Of a stretch of DNA of 5,477 nt, positions 1 through 5,143 are shown piece after piece. Position 1 is the stretch's first letter; every line of letters begins with the position of its first letter. Under the pieces are notes generated by a model. The model did not search any database, had not been told where the DNA came from, and saw only the letters and a list, made by a program, of their open reading frames with translations. Made by a program: the position numbers and the translations under genes. The stretch lies in NCBI GenBank assembly GCA_900547045.1, contig URFB01000090.1:1-5477 (forward strand). Direction: 5' to 3'. Origin of the DNA: an uncultured Mollicutes bacterium (lineage in GTDB: Bacteria; Bacillota_I; Bacilli_A; Acholeplasmatales; Anaeroplasmataceae).

Positions 1-1
1 T

Positions 2-58
2 TTATTATTAATTCATGAGCCAAGGCTTGATGATATGGCTTTATATAAGGAAATGTAA
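2..58 (+). CDS. 3' end of an unidentified upstream gene (partial)
   Basis: An open frame enters from the left edge and stops at TAA (56-58). Only 18 codons are visible, ending in HEPRLDDMALYKEM. The composition (charged, with glutamate, proline, arginine and aspartate mixed in) looks like real protein rather than a random AT-rich frame, but I do not recognise the family and infer no function. The terminator at 198-229 is the first one downstream, so this gene's transcript may end there with a long 3' untranslated region. Confidence 0.4.
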   Translation, partial: LLLIHEPRLDDMALYKEM

Positions 59-117
59 AAATTTTCTTTCGAATGATAAGCAAATTCCCGCTATTATTAA
101 GAATGAAAATCATAACT

Positions 118-133
118 ATTATCAAATGATAAT
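118..133. repeat. perfect 7-bp inverted repeat, possible operator
   Basis: ATTATCA and TGATAAT are perfect inverted copies separated by AA. With a 2-base centre it cannot form a stable RNA hairpin, so a protein-binding palindrome is more plausible. The half-sites resemble those of Fur-family metal regulators (TGATAAT-N-ATTATCA), but here they are in the opposite order. Related AATGA-type motifs occur at 72-80 and 102-110, and a TGAAAAT/ATTATCA pair spans 104-124. In DNA this AT-rich such repeats can arise by chance, so this is only a candidate. Confidence 0.25.
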
Positions 134-197
134 CTAAATAAAATAAAAAATGTTAACCAAAATAAAAGATGTGAAAATTGGTAATAGTCTTATGCTT

Positions 198-229
198 GAG
201 ATTAGCTAAATTAGCTAGTCTCTTTTTTT
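198..229 (+). terminator. intrinsic (Rho-independent) terminator
   Basis: A 10-bp stem pairs GAGATTAGCT (198-207) with AGCTAGTCTC (213-222), with one T-G wobble (202/218) and a five-base AAATT loop, followed directly by seven T residues (223-229). It separates the upstream transcript from the promoter at 275-283. It lies 140 bases past the stop codon at 56-58, so it ends either that gene's long 3' region or a separate short transcript begun in the gap. Confidence 0.8.
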
Positions 230-274
230 AGATAAAATCACAGGAATTTAAAGATAGAATTTTTTAGCTTTTAA

Positions 275-283
275 TGCTATAAT
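275..283 (+). promoter_or_regulatory. extended -10 promoter ahead of the nitroreductase remnant and luxS
   Basis: TGCTATAAT is a perfect TATAAT (278-283) with the extended TGn element. I see no good -35; the hexamer 17 bases upstream (255-260, TAGAAT) matches the consensus at only three positions, which is tolerable for an extended -10 promoter. It lies just downstream of the terminator at 198-229 and about 14 bases upstream of the GGAG ribosome site of the dead gene. No other strong promoter is visible before luxS, so it probably drives luxS and the genes behind it. Confidence 0.65.
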
Positions 284-308
284 GTATTTGTGAAATGGAG
301 TTGATTTC

Positions 309-468
309 ATTGATTTTAATGATTTAATTTTAAAACGAAGAAGTGTAAGAAATTTGTAATATTTTCGATTCTGAGACTATTGTTTCAATTATCGCAGTTG
401 GCTATGTGTCAGAAGAGCCTCTTCGTCCAAAAAAGAAGAATGCCGCTAAAATCATAAAAATTATATAG
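309..468 (+). pseudogene. nitroreductase remnant, start codon lost and middle deleted
   Basis: Two fragments of one family lie in different frames. From 309 the frame reads (ATT)DFNDLILKRRSVRNL then TAA at 357-359, matching the N-terminus of nitroreductases (typically MDF-x-ELI-x-RRSVR-x-F, where the arginines contact FMN). From about 373 another frame reads SETIVSIIAVGYVSEEPLR, a basic tail and TAG at 466-468, matching the family C-terminus (IIAIGYP-x-EEP-x-PR). Family members usually have about 165-220 residues; roughly 50 are left, so over 100 central residues are missing and the ends are frameshifted. A normal ribosome site (GGAG, 297-300) lies 8 bases before ATT at 309, just where ATG is expected. 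I infer an internal deletion plus start-codon loss. The TAG stop overlaps the luxS ribosome site, so the two genes were once adjacent in an operon. Confidence 0.75.
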
Positions 469-476
469 GAGAAAAT

Positions 477-917
477 ATGGAAAAAATTAAAAGCTTTGAG
501 GTTAATCACTTAACCCTATTTCCAGGAATATATGTATCGAGAGAGGATACAATTAACAATTTTGTCTTTACAACCTATGATTTAAGGCTTACAAGACCTA
601 ATTTTGAGCCAGTATTAAATACCGCTCCTCTTCATACAATCGAGCATCTTGGGGCGACCTTCTTTAGAAATAAATATCCTGAAAAAACAATGTATTTTGG
701 ACCAATGGGATGTAGAACTGGCTTCTATTTAATATTAGCAGGTGCTGCTAATTTAGAGGAAACTAAAAAAGAAGTAATTGAATGTATGAAATTTATTATT
801 GATTTTGAAGGAAAAATTCCTGGTCAAAGTCCGATTGAATGTGGTAATTATCTAGATCTTAATTTAGATATGGCTAAATATCATGCAAAAAAATATTTAG
901 AAATTTTGGAGACTTAA
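477..917 (+). CDS. luxS: S-ribosylhomocysteine lyase (LuxS)
   Basis: Cytosolic metalloenzyme that cleaves S-ribosylhomocysteine to homocysteine and 4,5-dihydroxy-2,3-pentanedione, the precursor of autoinducer-2, in the activated methyl cycle. The metal-binding HTIEH motif is at residues 53-57 (His53, His57, with the catalytic glutamate Glu56), the third metal ligand Cys122 is in ECGNY, and the catalytic cysteine Cys79 is in GPMGCRTG. All key residues are present and the length (146 residues) is slightly below the usual 150-160. The sequence around FPGIYVSRED and FEGKIPG resembles the clostridial/fusobacterial LuxS branch rather than the Bacillus type. Start ATG at 477 follows AGGAG (467-471) with a 5-base gap. 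The next gene starts one base after its stop, so translation is probably coupled and homocysteine goes straight to its methylating enzyme. Confidence 0.97.
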   Translation: MEKIKSFEVNHLTLFPGIYVSREDTINNFVFTTYDLRLTRPNFEPVLNTAPLHTIEHLGATFFRNKYPEKTMYFGPMGCRTGFYLILAGAANLEETKKEVIECMKFIIDFEGKIPGQSPIECGNYLDLNLDMAKYHAKKYLEILET

Positions 918-918
918 T

Positions 919-2025
919 ATGCATACACCATTTAGATATGATTATGTTGGTTCATTCTTAAGACCTGAGGTTTTAAAGGATGCCAGAATTAAATATGAAA
1001 ATAATGAGCTAGGCCTCGATGAGCTTACAAAAATTGAGGATGAGGAAATTACTAAGCTTGTTAGTAAGCAAAAGGAACTAGGATTTCATGTAATTACCGA
1101 TGGCGAATTTAGAAGAAAAACTTGGCATCTAGATTTTATGTGGGGCTTTGATGGTATAAAACATAGTAAGACCGAAAATGGGCTTCCCTTTCACGGTGAG
1201 AATGCTATGCTAGATGATACATATTTAGTTGGTCGTCTGGGCTATAAGAAAAATCATCCCTTTATTAAGCATTTTAGCTTTTTACATAAATTTGAGGATG
1301 AAAATCATGTCGCTAAGCTTACTATTCCTGCACCTGCTCAATTTCTTGAGCAATTAGTAATGCCATTTGCGATTGATAATACTTTAAAGTATTACAATAA
1401 TGAGGATGAGGTTATTCTAGATTTAGTGGAATGCTACAAGAACTTTATCGCTGATGTTTATGAGGCAGGCTGCCGTAACCTTCAGTTTGATGATTGCTCA
1501 TGGGGGCTTTTAGTTGATGATTCGGCTTTAAGAGTATTTAATACTAATATTCTTGGTCTTGAAAGAATTAAGCAGCTTTTTGTTAAGGTTAATAATGACG
1601 TTATTAATAGCGCTCCTAAGGATTTAATTATTAATACCCATATTTGTCGTGGCAATTTCCATTCAACCTACGCTTCAAAGGGAGCCTATGATGGAGTTGC
1701 ACCATATGTATTTAAGCATGAAAATGTTAATGCCTTTTATCTTGAATATGATGATGAAAGAAGTGGTGGCTTCGAGGCCTTAAAGCTTATTCCTGATAAC
1801 AAATATGTTGTTTTAGGTCTTATTACAATCAAATCAGCTAAGCTTGAGGATGAAAATATTATAATTGAAAGAATTCGTGTAGCGAGCAAATATCATCCAC
1901 TTGACCATTTATGTCTTTCACCTCAATGTGGCTTTGCAAGCTGTGAAATTGGCAATAAGCTAACAGAGGCTGAGCAATGGGCTAAGCTTAGGCTAGTTCG
2001 TGATATTGCTAAAAAGGTTTGGTAA
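919..2025 (+). CDS. cobalamin-independent methionine synthase family protein (MetE C-terminal domain only, YxjG/YxjH-like)
   Basis: Likely methylates homocysteine to methionine. At 368 residues it has only the catalytic barrel of MetE, not the ~750-residue two-domain enzyme. Candidate zinc ligands are His241 and Cys243 (THICRGN), Glu276 (LEYDDERSGG) and Cys337 (LSPQCGFAS). Other family landmarks are VGSFLRP (10-16), TDGEFRR (60-66) and FDDCSW (190-195). It resembles the YxjG/YxjH group of Bacillus subtilis. The methyl donor cannot be told from sequence: methyl-tetrahydrofolate, or, as reported for some short 'core MetE' proteins, a methylated corrinoid. Start ATG at 919 is one base after the luxS stop, with GGAG (908-911) inside luxS. 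Pairing with luxS strongly supports the homocysteine-methylating role. I see no S-box (SAM) riboswitch upstream. Confidence 0.92.
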   Translation: MHTPFRYDYVGSFLRPEVLKDARIKYENNELGLDELTKIEDEEITKLVSKQKELGFHVITDGEFRRKTWHLDFMWGFDGIKHSKTENGLPFHGENAMLDDTYLVGRLGYKKNHPFIKHFSFLHKFEDENHVAKLTIPAPAQFLEQLVMPFAIDNTLKYYNNEDEVILDLVECYKNFIADVYEAGCRNLQFDDCSWGLLVDDSALRVFNTNILGLERIKQLFVKVNNDVINSAPKDLIINTHICRGNFHSTYASKGAYDGVAPYVFKHENVNAFYLEYDDERSGGFEALKLIPDNKYVVLGLITIKSAKLEDENIIIERIRVASKYHPLDHLCLSPQCGFASCEIGNKLTEAEQWAKLRLVRDIAKKVW

Positions 2026-2043
2026 AACTAGGCGGGGGATATA

Positions 2044-2760
2044 ATGAAGGAAGAAGAATTATACAGGATTATTAAGGAAAGTAATAGAATTGTCTTTTTT
2101 GGCGGTGCTGGTGTATCCGTTGCCTCTGGTATTCCTGATTTTAGAGGAGCAAATGGCATCTATAATAAGGCACCAGAGGAAATTATTTCCCATCATTATT
2201 TTTTAGAAAATACCAAGGAGTTTTTTGAATTTTATAAGGATAATTTAGTCTTTAAGAATGCAATGCCTAATCCTTGTCATGAGGCCTTAGCTACGCTTGA
2301 GGCAATGGGTAAGCTTAGGGCGATTATAACCCAAAATATTGATGGCCTTCATCAAAAGGCAGGCAGTAAAAATGTAATTGAGCTTCACGGCTCAGTTCAT
2401 CGTAATTATTGTATGAAATGCCATAAATTTTACAGTCTTGATGAAATTTCCTTCGATGCTATTCCAAGATGTAGCTGTGGAGGAATAATTAAGCCTGATG
2501 TTGTTTTATACGAAGAAGCACTTGATGAGGGGCAAATTGAGAAGGCTATTTATGAAATAAGCAATTGTGATACTCTAATTGTGGCCGGAACATCTCTTGT
2601 TGTCTATCCGGCAGCTTCATTTTTAAGGTATTTTAGAGGTAAGAATCTAGTTGTAATAAACCTAGGTAATGTTTCTATTTCGGGGGTTAATCTTAAAATT
2701 GATGGTAGGGTTGAGGATTATTTAAATCCTCAAAATATTAATAAATATTTTAAGGAGTGA
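2044..2760 (+). CDS. NAD-dependent protein deacylase, Sir2 family
   Basis: Removes acyl groups from lysines using NAD, giving nicotinamide and O-acyl-ADP-ribose; cytosolic. The Rossmann motif GGAGVSVASGIPDFRG spans residues 20-35, the NAD/ribose motif TQNIDGLHQKAG 96-107, and the catalytic histidine is His115 in ELHGS. A structural zinc site is formed by Cys123 and Cys126 (CMKC) with Cys143 and Cys145; the second pair is CxC rather than the common CxxC. GTSLVVYPA (182-190) and the NLG motif (206-208) complete the fold. At 238 residues it is a plain bacterial sirtuin without extra domains; overall it resembles the Thermotoga maritima Sir2 type, which suggests deacetylation, but substrate choice is unproven. 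It starts 18 bases after the methionine-synthase gene behind a G-rich ribosome site (GGCGGGGG, 2031-2038), and its last codons hold the ribosome site of the next gene. Confidence 0.95.
   Translation: MKEEELYRIIKESNRIVFFGGAGVSVASGIPDFRGANGIYNKAPEEIISHHYFLENTKEFFEFYKDNLVFKNAMPNPCHEALATLEAMGKLRAIITQNIDGLHQKAGSKNVIELHGSVHRNYCMKCHKFYSLDEISFDAIPRCSCGGIIKPDVVLYEEALDEGQIEKAIYEISNCDTLIVAGTSLVVYPAASFLRYFRGKNLVVINLGNVSISGVNLKIDGRVEDYLNPQNINKYFKE
2711..2751 (+). repeat. two consecutive perfect inverted repeats just before the lipoprotein ribosome site
   Basis: TTGAGGATT (2711-2719) pairs perfectly with AATCCTCAA (2725-2733) over a 5-base loop. The next repeat, AAAATATT (2732-2739) with AATATTTT (2744-2751), has a 4-base loop and ends one base before the ribosome site at 2752-2757. 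Both lie within the last codons of the sirtuin gene. There is no T-run, so this is not a terminator. It could affect translation or mRNA processing at the sirtuin/lipoprotein boundary. The second repeat is all A/T and may be chance; the first is more convincing. Confidence 0.4.
2752..2757 (+). promoter_or_regulatory. ribosome binding site that places the lipoprotein start at TTG 2766
   Basis: AAGGAG sits at 2752-2757 at the end of the sirtuin gene. The first in-frame start candidate of the lipoprotein, GTG at 2757, overlaps the last base of this site and cannot use it. TTG at 2766 lies 8 bases downstream, the ideal distance, and gives a normal short signal peptide. I therefore start the gene at 2766. 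Confidence 0.7.
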
Positions 2761-2765
2761 TTATT

Positions 2766-3926
2766 TTGAAGATTAGATATTTTTTTGAATTAGGTATTTT
2801 AGTTTTAGCTCTTACAAGCTGTAAGTCCCTACCTAATAATAGTAAGGATGATGTTATTGAGTCAACTAAGGACCCTAATGCACTTAACATTTTAACATCA
2901 TCATCAGTTTTAACAGTATCAAACACCTTAGAGCTTAAAACAAATTTAGATAATTTAAATTTAACAGTTTCCCTTTCTAATGATTGTTTATCATATAATA
3001 ATGGACTTTTAACAGCCTGTAAGGCGGGCTTATGCTATGTTAATGTTTCTTATTTAGATCATACTGATTCAATTTCTGTAATGGTTGAAAATGCAAGTGA
3101 TATTTCATCTGACCCATATGAAAATGTAGACAAGGATGAATTTTATGCTAACTATCATGAGGCTACAAGCTATATGGATGCCTATTATAGGACCCAGCAT
3201 TATTTACTATCTGGAACAGATCATTTAGATTCACAAGAGCCTACATTATCCTCATACCAGCCTAAGAGTGACTCTAAATATGTCAGAAATTCTAGTACAA
3301 TTTATTCGGCTGATAAGAAAACCTATTATATTCAGGATGTAAATGGCAATATCGTTGATAAAATCTACGAATCCGGAGCATATATTACGCTAGATCAGGT
3401 AGCGCCTTACCTAATGGCCTTTAATAATGTTCCTAAAAACTATATTACATCAAGACCATCAACAGCCGCGGGCTCACCTTGGGGAAAATATATGAGAGGA
3501 AACCATTCTAAGTTTAGTGGTAATACTTCATCATATCCATATGAGCCTGTTTTACCTAATATTTCTGGATGTGGTGGTACTTATACCTATTATGAGGTTG
3601 ATTTTGGTACAACTGGAACCGATTGTGATCCAAACTTCATTTCTTTACCATATAATGATGGTAAAAATATTACCAGAGGTGCAGCTCGTCTCGTTTATGC
3701 AAGATATGATAGAAATGGCAATGACCTAGATGTTAATCAAAAATATGTTTTTTATACATATAATCATTATAATGATTTTCAGGAATATTTAAACTATAAG
3801 GGTGGCTTTGGTCAAATCTTTGGCAATATTACTGGTGGAGGAGAGCTTTCATCTAAAGATAAGAATAAATGTCATCCAACAAGCTATAATGATGTTGTAT
3901 TAAAAAACTTAAATTTAAGAAATTAG
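2766..3926 (+). CDS. lipoprotein with Ig-like domain and C-terminal barnase-like ribonuclease domain
   Basis: Predicted surface-anchored RNase, 386 residues from TTG. Residues 1-19 form a lipoprotein signal (MKIRYFFELGILVLALTSC, lipid-modified Cys19). Residues ~40-107 resemble a bacterial Ig-like (Big_2) domain: TVS, LSYNNGLLTACKAGLCYVNV, then a final SISVMVEN strand. Residues ~200-343 align by eye with barnase: ITLDQVAPYLMAFNNVPKNYIT matches its helix 1 and DNYIT segment, YYEVDF its READINY, RGAARLVYA its RNSDRILYS, and FYTYNHYNDF its KTTDHYQTF. That puts Glu277, Arg304, Arg308 and His334 at barnase Glu73, Arg83, Arg87 and His102. Barnase Lys27 is replaced by Ser, and there is an insertion of about 15 residues between Glu277 and Arg304 plus a ~45-residue tail. 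Six cysteines beyond Cys19 (74, 85, 90, 269, 287, 369) could form disulfides. No barstar inhibitor gene is in the window. Membership of the operon is by spacing (5 bases after the sirtuin stop). Confidence 0.8.
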   Translation: MKIRYFFELGILVLALTSCKSLPNNSKDDVIESTKDPNALNILTSSSVLTVSNTLELKTNLDNLNLTVSLSNDCLSYNNGLLTACKAGLCYVNVSYLDHTDSISVMVENASDISSDPYENVDKDEFYANYHEATSYMDAYYRTQHYLLSGTDHLDSQEPTLSSYQPKSDSKYVRNSSTIYSADKKTYYIQDVNGNIVDKIYESGAYITLDQVAPYLMAFNNVPKNYITSRPSTAAGSPWGKYMRGNHSKFSGNTSSYPYEPVLPNISGCGGTYTYYEVDFGTTGTDCDPNFISLPYNDGKNITRGAARLVYARYDRNGNDLDVNQKYVFYTYNHYNDFQEYLNYKGGFGQIFGNITGGGELSSKDKNKCHPTSYNDVVLKNLNLRN

Positions 3927-3940
3927 CTATTATGAGCAAA

Positions 3941-3968
3941 TTATTAGATTATTTATCTGATTTATGAT
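3941..3968 (+). promoter_or_regulatory. possible promoter for trxA-trxB
   Basis: TTATTA (3941-3946) and TATGAT (3963-3968) match the -35 and -10 consensus at four and five of six positions, with a 16-base spacer, and lie 30 bases before the trxA start. In a sequence this AT-rich such matches are easy to find, so the thioredoxin genes may instead be read through from the upstream operon: no terminator is visible between 3927 and 3998. Confidence 0.35.
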
Positions 3969-3998
3969 AAAAATAATAATAGAAGCGAGGTTTTAAAA

Positions 3999-4298
3999 AT
4001 GACAGAATTAAATAATGAAAATTTTGAACAATTTATTAATGATAATGATAAGGTATTAGTTGATTTATGGGCACCATGGTGTGGTCCATGCCGTGCTCTT
4101 GGTCCTGTCCTTGAGGAGGTTTGTACAGAAAATCCTAGCGTTGTGCTTGCAAAGGTAAATGTTGATGATAACGAGGAGCTTGCAAGAAAATTTAATTGTC
4201 AATCAATTCCTATGGTAATTTTATTTGAAAATGGCAAGGCAATTAAGCAATTTATTGGCTATAATTCTAAGCAATTTGTTGAGGATTTTATAAAGTAA
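3999..4298 (+). CDS. trxA: thioredoxin
   Basis: Small cytosolic dithiol protein that reduces disulfides in client enzymes and is itself reduced by thioredoxin reductase. The redox site WCGPC is at residues 27-31 (Cys28, Cys31), preceded by the buried aspartate Asp22 in VDLWAPWCGPC. The cis-proline is Pro71 in QSIPMVILFENG, and the GY near residues 87-88 matches the conserved glycine region. Its 99 residues are close to the usual 100-110, so it is a complete stand-alone thioredoxin with no signal peptide. Start ATG at 3999 follows GAGG (3987-3990) with an 8-base gap. Its stop overlaps the start of the reductase gene by one base (TAATG), making the pair translationally coupled partners. The canonical WCGPC site distinguishes it from glutaredoxin-like proteins. 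Confidence 0.96.
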   Translation: MTELNNENFEQFINDNDKVLVDLWAPWCGPCRALGPVLEEVCTENPSVVLAKVNVDDNEELARKFNCQSIPMVILFENGKAIKQFIGYNSKQFVEDFIK

Positions 4299-5143
4299 TG
4301 ATTTACGATACCATAATAATCGGAAGAGGCCCTGCAGGAATTTCCTGCGGGGTTTATCTAAAAAGATTTAATTTAAATCCTTTAATAATTGCCTATGATA
4401 ATGGAGCCTTAAAGGATGCTCATTATATTGACAATTATTATGGAGTTAATCATTTAAGAGGAAATGATTTAGCTCTTGCGGGAATTAAGCAGGCTGAGGA
4501 TTTAGGTGTTAATATGCTTGATGCTGAGGTTGTATCAGTGGAGATGCTTGATCATTTTTATGTTAAAACAACGAAGGGAGATTTTGAGGCTAAAAGCTTA
4601 TTTTTAGCAATGGGGAAAAAAAGAAATAGCCTTAAAATTAAAACAGCTAATTTATTTGATGGACATGGTGTTTCATATTGTGCTATTTGTGATGGCTTCT
4701 TTTTTAAGAACAAAAAAATTGGTCTTGTAGGTGCAGGTCCCTTTATGGAAAGCGAATATAATGTTTTAAAGCATTTTAGCAAGGATATTACTATCTTTAC
4801 TGAGAATAATGATATTAAGCTTGATGCTAAAATTGTTAAGGATAAAATTACTGAGCTTAAGGGTGAAGATAGACTTAAGTCAGTTGTAGCTGGGAACAAG
4901 GAATATGAGCTAGATGGCTTATTTATTGCCTTAGGTACTCAATCTGGTATGAGTCTAGCCTACCATATGGGACTTGCGCTTGATGAGAAGGGCTTTATTA
5001 AGGTCGATAGTAATATGAAAACGAATATTGACCATATTTATGCTGGTGGCGATGTGGTAGGAGGACTACTTCAGGTATCCAAGGCGGTAAGAGATGGAGC
5101 AGTTGCAGCCCTTAAAATTAAAGAGGATTTGGCCTCATTCTAA
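4298..5143 (+). CDS. trxB: thioredoxin-reductase-like flavoprotein lacking NADPH motifs (possible ferredoxin-dependent type)
   Basis: Flavoprotein expected to reduce the adjacent thioredoxin. FAD-binding motif GRGPAG is at residues 9-14, the redox site is Cys128 and Cys131 (SYCAICDG), and the second FAD motif YAGGDVVGG is at 248-256, followed by QVSKAVRDGAVAA. All of this is TrxB-like. The domain between them is not: where NADPH-dependent reductases have GGGxSAxEEA, this has VGAGPFMESEYNVL (144-157), and the HRRxxxR motif that grips the NADPH phosphate is replaced by TIFTENND (165-172). At 281 residues it is also shorter than the usual 305-320. This pattern resembles the ferredoxin-dependent flavin thioredoxin reductases described in clostridia, which fits an anaerobe; the donor is my inference. 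ATG at 4298 overlaps the trxA stop; GAGGA at 4281-4285 is 12 bases upstream, slightly far, so coupling probably helps initiation. Confidence 0.9.
   Translation: MIYDTIIIGRGPAGISCGVYLKRFNLNPLIIAYDNGALKDAHYIDNYYGVNHLRGNDLALAGIKQAEDLGVNMLDAEVVSVEMLDHFYVKTTKGDFEAKSLFLAMGKKRNSLKIKTANLFDGHGVSYCAICDGFFFKNKKIGLVGAGPFMESEYNVLKHFSKDITIFTENNDIKLDAKIVKDKITELKGEDRLKSVVAGNKEYELDGLFIALGTQSGMSLAYHMGLALDEKGFIKVDSNMKTNIDHIYAGGDVVGGLLQVSKAVRDGAVAALKIKEDLASF
4330..4352 (+). repeat. GC-rich 9-bp hairpin inside the start of trxB
   Basis: CCCTGCAGG (4330-4338) pairs with CCTGCGGGG (4344-4352) with one T-G wobble and an AATTT loop. It is the most GC-rich stem I noticed in this AT-rich window and lies about 30 bases after the trxB start, over codons 11-19. 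Only three T residues follow, so it is not a standard terminator. It could lower reductase output relative to thioredoxin, but it covers the conserved GPAGISCG codons and may be coincidental. Confidence 0.4.

Noticed and set aside
104..124. Fur-type iron box (TGAAAAT ... ATTATCA)
   Set aside because: The half-sites are 7 bases apart instead of 1, and no iron-related gene follows; kept only as part of the uncertain operator candidate.
59..476. S-box (SAM) or T-box riboswitch ahead of the methionine genes
   Set aside because: I looked for the conserved S-box core and a T-box sequence and saw neither; the only terminator there (198-229) lies upstream of the promoter, not between promoter and gene.
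3517..3729. 70-codon plus-strand frame inside the lipoprotein gene
   Set aside because: It overlaps the barnase-like domain in another frame, where the lipoprotein frame carries the conserved residues; the protein is Ile/Met/Val-rich with no family resemblance.
3932..3967. Tiny ATG frame of 11 residues (MSKLLDYLSDL) between the lipoprotein and trxA; considered as a barstar fragment
   Set aside because: There is no ribosome site before it, it is far too short, and the slight likeness to barstar LDALWD-type helices is not enough to call it a remnant.
3927..3998. Terminator between the lipoprotein gene and trxA
   Set aside because: The only stem (TTATC/GATAA near 3954-3970) is 5 bp, A/T-rich and followed by A residues rather than T, so it would not terminate.
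4558..4899. Antisense open frame of 113 codons on the minus strand inside trxB
   Set aside because: It lies wholly within a well-supported gene, is low-complexity (rich in Ser, Leu, Ile, Lys), has no recognisable motif, and is explained by the AT-rich codon pattern of trxB.
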